Assembly: GCF_019303495.1 (NCBI RefSeq)
Contig: NZ_JAEVFI010000030.1
Location: 1-43,651 of the forward strand
Direction: 5' to 3'
From: Streptomyces sp. JJ66
GTDB lineage: Bacteria > Actinomycetota > Actinomycetes > Streptomycetales > Streptomycetaceae
Length of the DNA: 43,651 nucleotides
Shown here: positions 24,564 through 32,341 of the stretch, piece by piece
Layout of the letters: every line of letters starts with the position of its first letter
Numbering within the stretch: position 1 is the first letter of the stretch
Made by a program: the position numbers and the translations under genes
The notes under the pieces: model-generated
Databases searched by the model: none
What the model was told of the DNA's origin: nothing
The model's input: the letters and a program-made list of their open reading frames with translations, nothing else

Positions 24564-25387
24564 GTCATGCTGCTCTGCTCGAATGTGTCCAGATGTACAC
24601 GGCGTGATGACCACGTGTCCAGCACTGCCGGGCGTGGGAGCGCTGGTGTCCAGGGGGCCCCTGGTTTCGGGGGGTGACAGAGGCAGTGTCTCGCAGATTG
24701 GCGGGAAAAGGACCCCGCTTACGCATTTTCACGATCGACTGAACCCTGTCAGCGGAGGACGCACGGCCACACCCGGAAGGGCAACGTCGGTGCCTCCACG
24801 ACGCCACCGCGCGGAACGCGCTTCGGCCCGGCCCGTCGAACGGTAGACAAGCAGGCACACGCACGGCACGGCAAGCAGGGCAGCACCGGCACAGCGCACG
24901 ACAGGGCGTGTCGCTCGCACCGGCACGGCGACGGCGCGGCACGTCCAGCGGCAACCCGGCGCGCCCGCCCCCGGGTCCGCCCGGACGGCGGGGCAGGCAC
25001 CGGCGGCGGGTACGGCACCGGCGGCGGGGCACGGTCGGCAGGCACCACACACCGCGTGTCGTACCGGCACGGTAAGCGCGGTGGACACGAACTGTCCCCG
25101 GCACGGGCGAATTCGTAGAAGTACGCAGCAGTACGTAGTACGACAGGGGCAGTACGACAGGGCTGTACGACAGGGGCGCCACGACAGAGGCACGAGCGCC
25201 CCTGGCCGCGCCACCCCCCGCCCGTCGCACGCCCGCCCACGGCACGACGCGCCGTTCCGCACAGGCAGTACGAGCAGCACCGGCAGCACGAGCACCAGGA
25301 CCAGCAGCAGTACGAGCACCGTGCGGGGCGCCGTCCGGCGGCCGAGTCGTCGGTGTATACGGACGTAACGGAAAGGAACGAGCGCTC
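24564..25387. other. About 820-bp divergent region with degenerate CAGGCA/GCACGG and GTACGACAGGG repeats
   Basis: No ORF here has a convincing start, composition and family pattern. From about 24845 to 25070 the plus strand is dominated by degenerate GGCACGGCA and CAGGCAC motifs. From 25120 to 25190 GTACGACAGGG-like units recur (25138-25149, 25152-25162, 25164-25175), and from 25262 to 25322 AGTACGAGCA-like units recur. Minus-strand frames through it are Leu/Val- and Cys-rich but look like repeat translation. The promoter of the primpol-like gene should lie at its right end. Confidence 0.55.
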
Positions 25388-26068
25388 ATGCGCGAGATCC
25401 TCGGAAGTCGACGCGGGACCCGATGGGCGCGGCGCACCGCCGCGCTGACCTGCGCCACCGAGTGGAAGTGGCCGGTAGTGCCCGGAGTGGGGCTCACCGA
25501 CCCCGGGCGGCCCGGCCGCTCCCCCCGCTCCGGGAGCGCTCCGGTCGCCGCCTGCGGCTGCCCGCTACCGGACTGCCCGGTACCCGGCGCCCACCCCCTC
25601 GAACCGGACCTGCTCGCCGCGACCACCGACGCCCGCATGGTGCGCTGGTGGTGGACGAACCGGCCCGCGGCCTCCGTGCTCCTGGCCACCGGCGGCCGGG
25701 CACCGTGCGCGCTGAGCCTGCCCGCGCCAGCCGCCCCCCTCGCCCTGGCCGACCTCGGCCAACGCGGTCTGCGCACCGGCCCCGTCCTCGCCACGCCGAC
25801 CCGCGTCGCGCTGCTCGTGCGGCCCTACGATCTCGCCGAACTGGGTGAGTTGCTGCACGCCCGCGACCACGTGCCGACGTCGCTGCGCTTCCATGGCGAG
25901 GGCGGCTACGTCCCGCTGCCGCCCACCCGCACCCCGGCGGGCCCCGTGCGCTGGTCGCACGCACCGCAGGGGCCGACGCCGTACCTGCCGCGCGCTGAGG
26001 AACTGCTGGACACCCTCATCGAGGCCAGCACCGCGGCGCCGGACCCCGGCAACCGGCTGGCCCACTGA
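25388..26068 (+). CDS. Primpol-like protein (N-terminal bifunctional primase/polymerase family), catalytic DxD missing
   Basis: 226 residues. The layout follows the archaeo-eukaryotic primase (prim-pol) N-terminal domain: ALTCATEWKWPVVPG, a Cys-rich CGCPLPDCPVPGAHP where active members have C-x-C...C-x-x-PGKHP, then ATTDARMVRWWWTNRP and a C-terminal HGEGGYVPLPPT matching the GGYVxxPPS motif. In the metal-binding strand, where active enzymes have ATG...V-x-D-x-D, it reads ATGGRAPCALSLPA: the acidic pair is absent. No helicase domain follows. The ATG at 25388 has GGAAAGGAA upstream. It is a recognised Streptomyces chromosomal family; a nucleotide- or DNA-binding role without synthesis is my inference. 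Confidence 0.85.
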   Translation: MREILGSRRGTRWARRTAALTCATEWKWPVVPGVGLTDPGRPGRSPRSGSAPVAACGCPLPDCPVPGAHPLEPDLLAATTDARMVRWWWTNRPAASVLLATGGRAPCALSLPAPAAPLALADLGQRGLRTGPVLATPTRVALLVRPYDLAELGELLHARDHVPTSLRFHGEGGYVPLPPTRTPAGPVRWSHAPQGPTPYLPRAEELLDTLIEASTAAPDPGNRLAH

Positions 26069-26244
26069 GCGGGCGGGACCCGGCGGCGAAGCGGGCGGCC
26101 AGGTGCGGGCATGGGAAAGCCCGGCCGCTGGCGACGGGGGATGCACCAGCGACCGGGCGTGGGGAAAAGGTAACAAGCAAAACGCCGTTCGCACATCCCG
26201 TCTCTGGCCCCGACACGCCGAATTCCCTGCCTGACAGGCGAGTT

Positions 26245-26258
26245 GTGATGAGCATCAC
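26245..26258. promoter_or_regulatory. Crp/FNR-like palindrome GTGATGAGCATCAC
   Basis: Perfect 6-bp arms around AG. With flanking T it reads TGTGA-N6-TCACT, close to the Crp-type half-site pattern and one base off the Streptomyces GTG-N6-GNCAC form. No annotated gene starts next to it. Confidence 0.4.
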
Positions 26259-26501
26259 TGGTCTTTCGGGATTCACGCAGCTCGCGCAAGACGGTCAGTG
26301 ACCAGACATAACTGCCCGGAATCCGTCGCCACGAACGACGGCCGCCCGCCCCCACGGGCAGCGGAATGCCCCAAGACCCGGGTCTCACGCGCGGAGGTGG
26401 GGGCCGGAGGGTGGCCGACTACGGCATGGGCGTCGCGTGCCCGGGAGGGGGCCACGGGCGGGCGACATGCGACCGGCCGGGCGGACACCGGTGTCGGTGC
26501 G

Positions 26502-26531
26502 CCGGGACCGCCAGGCGGCTGGCGGTCCCGG
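26502..26531 (-). terminator. Intrinsic terminator after the DUF5926 gene
   Basis: Perfect 13-bp arms CCGGGACCGCCAG (26502-26514) and CTGGCGGTCCCGG (26519-26531) with loop GCGG, 35 bp beyond the stop codon. Confidence 0.8.
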
Positions 26532-26566
26532 GAGGTCGCACGGTCGGGCCCGCGTGGGGCTCGCCG

Positions 26567-27535
26567 TCAGCTCAGGGTGATCTGGCGGTTCGTCAGGCCG
26601 CTGCGGGCGCGGCGCTCGTCGGCGGACAGCGGGGCGTCGTCCGCCAGCGCCTGGGCCAGCCGCTCGGCGAACGCCGTAGCGGGCTTCTCGCAGTCCTCGG
26701 CCGTCATGGCGCCCGGCAGGTCCCACACCGGCACCATCAGGCCGTGCGCCCGGAACGAGCCGACGAGCCGCGTGTCCTCACCCAGGCCGGAGGCACCGGC
26801 GGCGTGCAGCCGCGCCAGCGCGTTCATCAGCCGCTCCTCGTCGTGCGGCATGACCCAGCGCAGGTGGTTCTTCTCCGGCGTGCGGCACCAGTACGCCGCC
26901 TCCACCCCGGTCAGCCGACTCGTCGGCAGCGCGGCGGCGTTCGCCCGCTCCAGCGACGCGGCCACCGGACCCGTCGCGTTCTCCGCGTCGGACAGCCAGA
27001 ACTCGAACCCCTCGTGCACCTGAGGCACAAAGGGCGCGCTGAGGTCCAGCAGGTCCTGCAACCGCGCCTCGGTGCCGTCCGCCCGGCCCGCGTCCACCGG
27101 CTGGCCCGGCTTCGCGGACAGCGCCCGGCGCAGCACGTCCGCCAGGTCGCGGCTGAGGTCACCGGACGCGGTGTCGTTTTGCAGGCCGATCATCACCGAG
27201 CCGTCATCCCGCCGCAGCGCGGGCCACGCCATCGGCAGCACCGTGGCCAGCGTGACCGACGGGACGCCCTCGGGCAGGCCGTCGGCCAGCGTGAGCGGCA
27301 CGGTGGCGGCCGGCACCAGCTCGCGCAGCGCCACCCAGTCGCACTCGCCGGGCAGGCCCTCGAACGGACGTTGCACCAGCTCCGTCGCCGCCTGCGCCGC
27401 CGCCCGCCCGTGGCACGCCTTGTACCGGCGGCCGGAAGCGCACGGGCAGGGTTCGCGGGCGCCCACGACCGGCACCTCTTGGTGGGCGAGCTGCGGCTTC
27501 GCGGCCTGGGGCTGGGGGCGGCGCTTCTTGGCCAT
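26567..27535 (-). CDS. DUF5926 family protein with N-terminal SEC-C zinc motif
   Basis: 322 residues. The basic start MAKKRRPQPQAAKPQ is followed by a SEC-C type zinc motif REPCPCASGRRYKACHGR (about residues 28-45), the same C-x-C...C-H ligand set found at the SecA C-terminus. The rest (VQRPFEGLPGECDWVALRELVPAATVPL, VSVTLATVLPMAWPALR-like and YWCRTPEKNHLRWVMPHDEERLM) is the conserved actinobacterial DUF5926 region, with no known activity. ATG at 27533-27535 has GGAGAT 9 bases upstream. It is probably monocistronic, ending at the hairpin 26502-26531. Confidence 0.88.
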   Translation of the reverse strand: MAKKRRPQPQAAKPQLAHQEVPVVGAREPCPCASGRRYKACHGRAAAQAATELVQRPFEGLPGECDWVALRELVPAATVPLTLADGLPEGVPSVTLATVLPMAWPALRRDDGSVMIGLQNDTASGDLSRDLADVLRRALSAKPGQPVDAGRADGTEARLQDLLDLSAPFVPQVHEGFEFWLSDAENATGPVAASLERANAAALPTSRLTGVEAAYWCRTPEKNHLRWVMPHDEERLMNALARLHAAGASGLGEDTRLVGSFRAHGLMVPVWDLPGAMTAEDCEKPATAFAERLAQALADDAPLSADERRARSGLTNRQITLS

Positions 27536-27791
27536 GACGTGGATCTCCGTGGGGACAACCCGGCTCCCTCACGCGAGGGCCGCCGAGTGCTGACGACTGC
27601 TGGGCGGCAGCACGCCGTACGCGCCACCGCGCGCGAGCTTAGGCCACCACCCGCCCACCTCGCTGACTCCGCACCCCGGGCCGCCCGTCCCCACGCACGT
27701 CCGCACCCCCCACCGGCGACACGACCGCGAGTGCCACGCGCGGTAAGCCCCGGCACCCTCCCGGCCCTACCGCACGCGCCGGGGAACGGCG

Positions 27792-28361
27792 TCAGACGCT
27801 GCTGCCGTCGAGGCCGCCCAAGCCCTCACAGGCGTCCAAGCCCTCACAGCCGTCCAGCCCCGCTATTCCGTCCAGCCCCGCCGTGCCGTCCAGCCCCGCC
27901 GCGTTCTTGCCCGGCTTCTCGTCGCCGCCGCTCCCCGTGTCGGTGACCACCGCCCACACCGTCACCGCGTCCAGCTCGGCGTCCTCCCGCACGCCCCACG
28001 TCACGGCCAGCGAGGTAATGATGGACAGGCCACGGCCACCGCGCGCCGTCACCGAAGGCGTCGAGGGCATCGGGCGTGTGGGCCCGCCGCCGTCCGTCAC
28101 CGCGATGGTGACCTCGCCGTCCGCGGCGCACCGCCAGCCCGCGCGGACCGAGTCGTCCGGCGGGAGCGGGCGCGCGTGCCGGTAGGCATTCGACAGCAGT
28201 TCGGAGAGGATGAGAACGGCGTCGTCCACGACCGCGTCCGGCGCCCCGGACGCGCGGAGCTCGCCGCGCATCCGCCGCCGTGCCTGGCCGACACCGATGG
28301 GCCCATGGGGGACGGCCATCGTCGAAGAAGCCGACACTTCCTGTGCCACCACCCACGCCAC
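27792..28361 (-). CDS. RsbW-like ATP-binding protein with GLDG-repeat tail
   Basis: 189 residues. I chose the GTG at 28359-28361 because GGAGG lies exactly 9 bases upstream (28371-28375). Residues about 15-130 form a GHKL ATPase: N-box DDAVLILSELLSNAYRHA, G1 VTDGGGPTRP, G2 RGGRGLSIITSLA. The C-terminal 35 residues are repeats of G-L-D-G-x-A/E (GLDGTAGLDGIAGLDGCEGL), encoded by 18-bp DNA repeats. The family supplies anti-sigma or regulatory kinases; no partner gene is adjacent. It is divergent from the HtrA gene across 412 bp, so both could be envelope-stress related (inference). Confidence 0.88.
   Translation of the reverse strand: MAWVVAQEVSASSTMAVPHGPIGVGQARRRMRGELRASGAPDAVVDDAVLILSELLSNAYRHARPLPPDDSVRAGWRCAADGEVTIAVTDGGGPTRPMPSTPSVTARGGRGLSIITSLAVTWGVREDAELDAVTVWAVVTDTGSGGDEKPGKNAAGLDGTAGLDGIAGLDGCEGLDACEGLGGLDGSSV
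27816..27905 (-). repeat. 18-bp coding repeat (GLDG units)
   Basis: About five units; the clearest are GTCCAGCCCCGCxxxxCC at 27852, 27870 and 27888, preceded by diverged copies with GTCCAAGCCCTCACAGCC. Each encodes six residues of the C-terminal tail. Confidence 0.85.
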
Positions 28362-28773
28362 CCCCGGATACCTCCTTCTGCCCACGCACCGTGATGGATG
28401 CCCTTCCGGTACCGGCCGGAAACCGCCCCCCGGCCGCCGTTGACGCATGACGGACGCTTGACCGACGCATCCGTACGCGCCGCGTGCGCCGGTGCACGCC
28501 AGGTGAGCAAAATCTCCGGGGCGGACGGCTCGGGCCGGCCCCGGGGTGCGTCGTCCCGCACACCGTCCGCTCCGCGTGACACCGCACTGGCCGGGCACGA
28601 TATGCCGCGCGTAAGGGAGACCGGGGCGGGCAGCCGCCTGGCTTACGCCAGGCTGACGCCGCTTGGGACAAGCTGACTGCACACTGGGAGAAGGGCCTCC
28701 GCCCGCTCCCTCCACACCGTCCCGCGCGACGACCGCGTACCCGAGAGAACCGCGTACCCACGAGGAGACTGCT
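28362..28773. other. Divergent spacer between RsbW-like gene and htrA
   Basis: About 410 bp. The notable content is the tandem GGCTKACGCC repeat at 28640-28660, and a direct repeat ACCGCGTACCC at 28732-28742 and 28749-28759 just before the htrA start. No ORF is convincing. Confidence 0.5.
28640..28660 (+). promoter_or_regulatory. Tandem 10-bp repeat upstream of htrA, OmpR-type operator candidate
   Basis: GGCTTACGCC (28640-28649) and GGCTGACGCC (28651-28660) are direct repeats with an 11-bp period, the spacing used by OmpR/PhoB-family dimers. They sit within an inverted repeat GCCTGGC-TTAC-GCCAGGC (28636-28653) and next to GCTTGGGACAAGC (28661-28673). In Streptomyces the OmpR-type regulator CssR activates htrA genes during secretion stress, so CssR is the natural candidate. 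Confidence 0.55.
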
Positions 28774-30306
28774 GTGAGCACCGAGCACGAGGGCGTCAAC
28801 CGGTCGCCTGAGGAGCGCCGCGACGCCGACCCCACGGCGCCCGGCGACCGCGTGCCTCCGGTCGAGCCGACCCCCGCCGCGGCAGGCCCCCCGCCCGCTG
28901 AGCCGCCGCACACCCCTGCGCACCCGGACCCGGCCGGGCCCGGGCCGACCCCCGCCGTGCACACCCCCACACCCCCGCCGCCCCCGCAGGCCGCCCCGGC
29001 CCAGCCCGGCTGGGACAGCGCGGACGGGACCCACTCGGGCGGCCCCCCCAGCGAGCCCCACCCCGGTGGCCCCCACCCCGGCGACCCCTACCCCGGGGGC
29101 GGTCACGGCGGCTACGGCAGCACCGGTACCGCGCAGCCCTGGGGTGCCCCCCTGCCCCCGCCCGCCCCGAAGAAGCGCCCCGGTGCCCTGGTCGCCGCAC
29201 TCGTGGCGGCGACCCTGGTCGCGGGCGGTGTCGGCGGCGGCGTCGGCTACTGGGCCGCCGAGCAGTCCTCCTCGTCCTCGTCCCCGTCATCGTCCGAGAC
29301 GGTGAGCAGCGGCACCTCCGGCACCAAGACCGTGCAGCGGTCGCCGGACTCCGTCGCGGGCATCGCGGCCGACGCGCTCCCCAGCGTCGTCACCATCCAG
29401 GTCAACGGCGGCAGCGGCGCGGGCTCGGGCGGCGGCACCGGCACCGGGTTCGTCTTCGACAAACAGGGCCACATCCTCACCAATAACCACGTCGTCGCCA
29501 GCGCCGGGGGCCGGGCGGAGATCACCGCGGTGTTCTCCGACGGCAAGGAGTACGACGCCGAGGTCGTCGGCCGGGCCGAGGGCTACGACGTCGCTGTCAT
29601 CAAGCTGACCAACCCCGGCGACGCCACCCTCACCCCGCTCCCGCTCGGCGACTCCGACGAGGTGGCCGTCGGCGACTCCACCATTGCCATCGGCGCCCCC
29701 TTCGGCCTCTCCGGCACCGTCACCACCGGCATCGTCAGCGCCCTCAACCGCCCGGTCGCCTCCAGCGACGCCCAGGGCTCAGCGGCGTCCTACATGAGCG
29801 CGCTGCAGACGGACGCCTCCATCAACCCCGGCAACTCCGGCGGCCCGCTGCTGAACGCCGACGGAGAGGTCATCGGCGTCAACTCGGCGATCCAGTCGCC
29901 GGGTGGCGGCCCGACAGAGCCCGCTGGCAGCGTTGGTCTCGGCTTCGCCATCCCGGTGGACCAGGCCGAACGCGTGGCGAAAACGCTGATCGAGACAGGC
30001 GAACCGGTCTACCCGATCATCGGCGCCACCGTCGAGATGAGGCAGGGCAACGACGGCGCCGTCATCGCCAGCGGAGGCCCCGGTGGCACCGAGGCGGTCA
30101 CCCCGGGCGGCCCCGCCGACGATGCGGGCCTGCGCCCCGGCGACGTCATCACCAAGTTCGACGGCACGGTCATCGACAGCGGGCCCACCCTGATCAGCGA
30201 GATCTGGACGCACAGCCCCGGCGACCGCGTCACCCTCACCTACGAGCGCGGCGGCGAAACGCAGCAGGTCCAGCTCACCCTGGGCAAGCGCGTGGGCGAC
30301 GACTGA
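28774..30306 (+). CDS. htrA: HtrA/DegP-like membrane-anchored serine protease with PDZ domain
   Basis: 510 residues. The GTG at 28774 has GAGGAG 6 bases upstream. A long Pro/Gly/His-rich cytoplasmic tail (about 1-130) leads to one helix (ALVAALVAATLVAGGVGGGVG) and a Ser-rich linker. The trypsin-like domain has the triad His in ILTNNHVVAS, Asp in GYDVAVIKL, and Ser in INPGNSGGPLLN. A C-terminal PDZ domain contains GGPADDAGLRPGDVITKFDG. It degrades or chaperones misfolded exported proteins outside the membrane. The tandem repeat at 28640-28660 suggests stress control. tRNA-Ser lies 47 bp downstream. Confidence 0.95.
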   Translation: MSTEHEGVNRSPEERRDADPTAPGDRVPPVEPTPAAAGPPPAEPPHTPAHPDPAGPGPTPAVHTPTPPPPPQAAPAQPGWDSADGTHSGGPPSEPHPGGPHPGDPYPGGGHGGYGSTGTAQPWGAPLPPPAPKKRPGALVAALVAATLVAGGVGGGVGYWAAEQSSSSSSPSSSETVSSGTSGTKTVQRSPDSVAGIAADALPSVVTIQVNGGSGAGSGGGTGTGFVFDKQGHILTNNHVVASAGGRAEITAVFSDGKEYDAEVVGRAEGYDVAVIKLTNPGDATLTPLPLGDSDEVAVGDSTIAIGAPFGLSGTVTTGIVSALNRPVASSDAQGSAASYMSALQTDASINPGNSGGPLLNADGEVIGVNSAIQSPGGGPTEPAGSVGLGFAIPVDQAERVAKTLIETGEPVYPIIGATVEMRQGNDGAVIASGGPGGTEAVTPGGPADDAGLRPGDVITKFDGTVIDSGPTLISEIWTHSPGDRVTLTYERGGETQQVQLTLGKRVGDD

Positions 30307-30353
30307 CCCCACCCGCTACGCTGTCCCTGCGCGGCACCGAGCGTGCCGTGCGG

Positions 30354-30441
30354 GGAGGCGTGCCCGAGCGGCCGAAGGGACCGGTCTTGAAAACCGTCGT
30401 GGCGTAACCCGTCACCGTGGGTTCAAATCCCACCGCCTCCG
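30354..30441 (+). tRNA. tRNA-Ser (anticodon UGA)
   Basis: Acceptor arms GGAGGCG (30354-30360) and CGCCTCC (30434-30440) with discriminator G. The anticodon loop is CTTGAAA with TGA at 30388-30390. It has a long class II variable arm (CGTGGCGTAACCCGTCACC) and a T arm GTGGG-TTCAAAT-CCCAC. The 27-43 pair is a C-T mismatch. CCA is not encoded. It reads UCN serine codons and marks the left edge of accessory DNA. Confidence 0.95.
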
Positions 30442-30458
30442 CCCTGACGCCAACGAGA

Positions 30459-30493
30459 ACGGCCCCTGACCAGCTCAAACGGTCCGGGGCCGT
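30459..30493 (+). terminator. Terminator hairpin after tRNA-Ser
   Basis: Arms ACGGCCCC (30459-30466) and GGGGCCGT (30486-30493), extended inside by GACC/GGTC after one mismatch. Confidence 0.7.
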
Positions 30494-30572
30494 CGTCGCG
30501 TTCGGTCTCTTGTTGCCGACGGCGGTCCCCCCGCGATTCCCCACCTGGTAGGGCACGCGAGGGTATGGGAAA

Positions 30573-30998
30573 TCAGTCGAGCGCGACTGATCGCTCACGA
30601 ACACGATCGTCCAGTCTTCCTACCTCCAGGTCCCGCAACGCAGAGGCGTAGCCAGCAATGACTGCATCATGTACAACGTCTTGCAAATCGACCGGGATCA
30701 GCTCGTACACGCCGGAGCAGACGTTCTGGGCTGCCTCATGGGCAGACGGGTAATCCACATCCCGGATCTCGGCATCCAGACTGTTTCTGAGGCGGAGTCG
30801 TTCTTCCTTGTGGCTAGAGTCCATGGCGATCGCGATACCCGACTGGCTGCCTCGTAACCGCCTGACTGACGCCAGTGGAACGATACCCGCCGCTGATGAC
30901 CGCCTTGTAAGTTCGATCCGATTCCACTCCGGCTGCTGTCCATCGACTGCTGCGAGGGCCAGACAGAGACGCCGGTGTGCTCGCTTATACACGGGCAT
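30573..30998 (-). CDS. Hypothetical protein in accessory region
   Basis: Up to 141 residues from ATG 30998; a start at ATG 30824 (MDSSHKEERLRLRNSLDAE) would leave 83. No ribosome site decides. The C-terminal half is charged and helical with Ala/Glu/Asp (EAAQNVCSGVYELIP, VVHDAVIAGYASALRDLEVG). No family is recognised. Codon third positions are far less GC-rich than in the core genes, consistent with acquired DNA. It lies just past the tRNA-Ser terminator on the opposite strand. It may be a remnant or not expressed. Confidence 0.45.
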   Translation of the reverse strand: MPVYKRAHRRLCLALAAVDGQQPEWNRIELTRRSSAAGIVPLASVRRLRGSQSGIAIAMDSSHKEERLRLRNSLDAEIRDVDYPSAHEAAQNVCSGVYELIPVDLQDVVHDAVIAGYASALRDLEVGRLDDRVRERSVALD

Positions 30999-31157
30999 TG
31001 ATGTCAGCCGTAGATATCAGGCCCGCTCCTCAATGCGAACCTACGGGCGAGGGCTGAGGTTGCTGGGCGGGTTGGGCAGACCATGTAGAGCACGGATGGT
31101 CGGTGCTGGTCGGCGAGGTTGTTGTACTTCACTGCTGTAACCGCGACGATTTGACCC

Positions 31158-31697
31158 CTATGGAGTGCTCGTCGAATCGGCGCCTGGAGGCGTGACTTCC
31201 TGCTGGCTCTTCCCACCCGCCAGTTCATAGAAGAAGCCAAACACGCCAAGAATGATGAGAGGGATAGCAAGCACCCACCACCATAGGTATCCACCCCCTG
31301 CGAGGGCAGCCCAGGTCCCAAGAGCGATGCCGCCTCCGCCAATGAGAAAACCCATCACGATGCCTGCGACGTTTCGACTGAAGGTGTCCTCTCGCGTGCA
31401 TGTCTCGTTGTATTTACGGGCCGTGGCATCCAATTGCAAGAGAAGCGTCTCCTTGGCCTCTGAGCCTTCAGGCAGAGCCACAGAGGCTTCAATCTCGGCC
31501 CTAAGCCGGTCCATGATCTGGCCTGACCTCGAACGACGGCTCAGGCGGGCGCCAAAGTATCCAGTAATCAGAGCGATCACCACTGGCGAGAAGGCCGTAA
31601 CCACCTGTGTAAACGATATGTCTCTCAACGCCGCCCCGCTCTCTTGACCTAGTGCATGATCTACGTTACAGACCCATAGCCTGCACCTGGGAAACAC
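31158..31697 (-). CDS. Hypothetical membrane protein in accessory region
   Basis: 179 residues from a GTG at 31695-31697; the true start may lie later (for example a TTG at 31628), just before the first helix. Hydrophobic segments are VVTAFSPVVIALITGYFGARL, NVAGIVMGFLIGGGGIALGTW and the adjacent YLWWWVLAIPLIILGVFGFFY, giving three helices. Between them is a charged helical region with LRAEIEASVALPEGSEAKETL. The tail is QQEVTPPGADSTSTP. I do not recognise the family. The lower-GC codon use shows it is not a core gene. Confidence 0.6.
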   Translation of the reverse strand: MFPRCRLWVCNVDHALGQESGAALRDISFTQVVTAFSPVVIALITGYFGARLSRRSRSGQIMDRLRAEIEASVALPEGSEAKETLLLQLDATARKYNETCTREDTFSRNVAGIVMGFLIGGGGIALGTWAALAGGGYLWWWVLAIPLIILGVFGFFYELAGGKSQQEVTPPGADSTSTP

Positions 31698-31942
31698 CGG
31701 TCGGTGGAGCGGCTTTGGGCGGAGCTGCCATGGAGCGAGAGTTCATGGCCCCGCATGCTTCCGGCACGTCGGGCAGTCTGTGGACCTGCCTGGTAAAGCA
31801 CGACGTTGGGGCCATGATTTTAGCCGTGGAACCCCCGGCCCCAGCCACAGAGGAGTTCTCCCACCATCGACCCGAGCTGTCAGGCGTGCGGCCGACGGCG
31901 GACGCGCCCCGCGCTGGGAGCTTGAAGACGTAGAGAAAGATG
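31698..31942. other. Spacer inside the accessory block
   Basis: About 245 bp between two minus-strand genes. A plus-strand frame (31652-31933) is open but has no family pattern or ribosome site; I do not call it a gene. No terminator or repeat is obvious. Confidence 0.4.
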
Positions 31943-32341
31943 TTACTCCCCCCTCGTGCTGATGTCGGTGTGGGTGAGTAGTTCGTCGCAGGACGGTAGG
32001 GCGCTGGTGGTCCGGTGGGCAAGGGTGAGGAAGGTGACTGGGTGGGCTGTCCAGGTGATCCGGGTGGTGCCTTGAGTGATGGTGAGGGTGTGGGGCTCGC
32101 CGAAGTTGAGGTCGCGTTGGGCGTCGGCGTATTCGGCTTCGAGCCAGTGCCATGCCTCGTTGCGCGCTCTGCCGTGGAGGGCCGGTGCGATGGCACGTAA
32201 GGCCACGCGAATCCAGCGGATTGCCTGCCCGGGGGTAGTGGCGTCGAAGGTGGCCAGGGTGCGGGGTTCACCGCTTGCCGGGTCGCGGGTGAGGCATTCG
32301 CACCAGATGCCGGGTTTCGTGAGTGCTACGAGTCGGGTCAT
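31943..32341 (-). CDS. Small unknown protein, third gene of the accessory operon
   Basis: 132 residues from the ATG at 32339-32341, which overlaps the stop of the preceding gene (ATGA). It starts MTRLVALTKPGIWCECLTRD, and continues with a helical segment (IRWIRVALRAIAPALHGRARNE, in parts) rich in Ala/Arg and a Trp-containing HWLEAEYADAQRDLNFGEPH. The middle TLTITQGTTRITWTAHPVTF looks like beta strands. No family is recognised. It shares the general pattern of its upstream neighbour: a helix with W-L, then a strand followed by a terminal charged part. The two may be paralogues or partners. Confidence 0.7.
   Translation of the reverse strand: MTRLVALTKPGIWCECLTRDPASGEPRTLATFDATTPGQAIRWIRVALRAIAPALHGRARNEAWHWLEAEYADAQRDLNFGEPHTLTITQGTTRITWTAHPVTFLTLAHRTTSALPSCDELLTHTDISTRGE

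Larger units (their letters stand above)
26069..26566. other. 500-bp convergent spacer without a gene
   Basis: It lies between two converging genes yet is far longer than needed for termination. Its middle (26160-26340) is less GC-rich than the flanks and holds two palindromes: GTGATGAGCATCAC (26245-26258) and GGTCAGTGACC (26293-26303). A small hairpin CGGGC...GCCCG (26106-26123) may end the primpol-like transcript. No ORF is convincing. Confidence 0.5.

Noticed and set aside
24565..25794. Minus-strand ORFs through the repeat tract (for example a Leu/Val-rich start at 25319)
   Set aside because: They translate the repeats; Cys- and Arg-rich, no ribosome site, and one overlaps the primpol-like gene antisense.
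31652..31933. 93-residue plus-strand ORF in the accessory block
   Set aside because: No ribosome binding site, no recognisable domain, and it overlaps the end of the minus-strand membrane-protein gene; chance ORF more likely.
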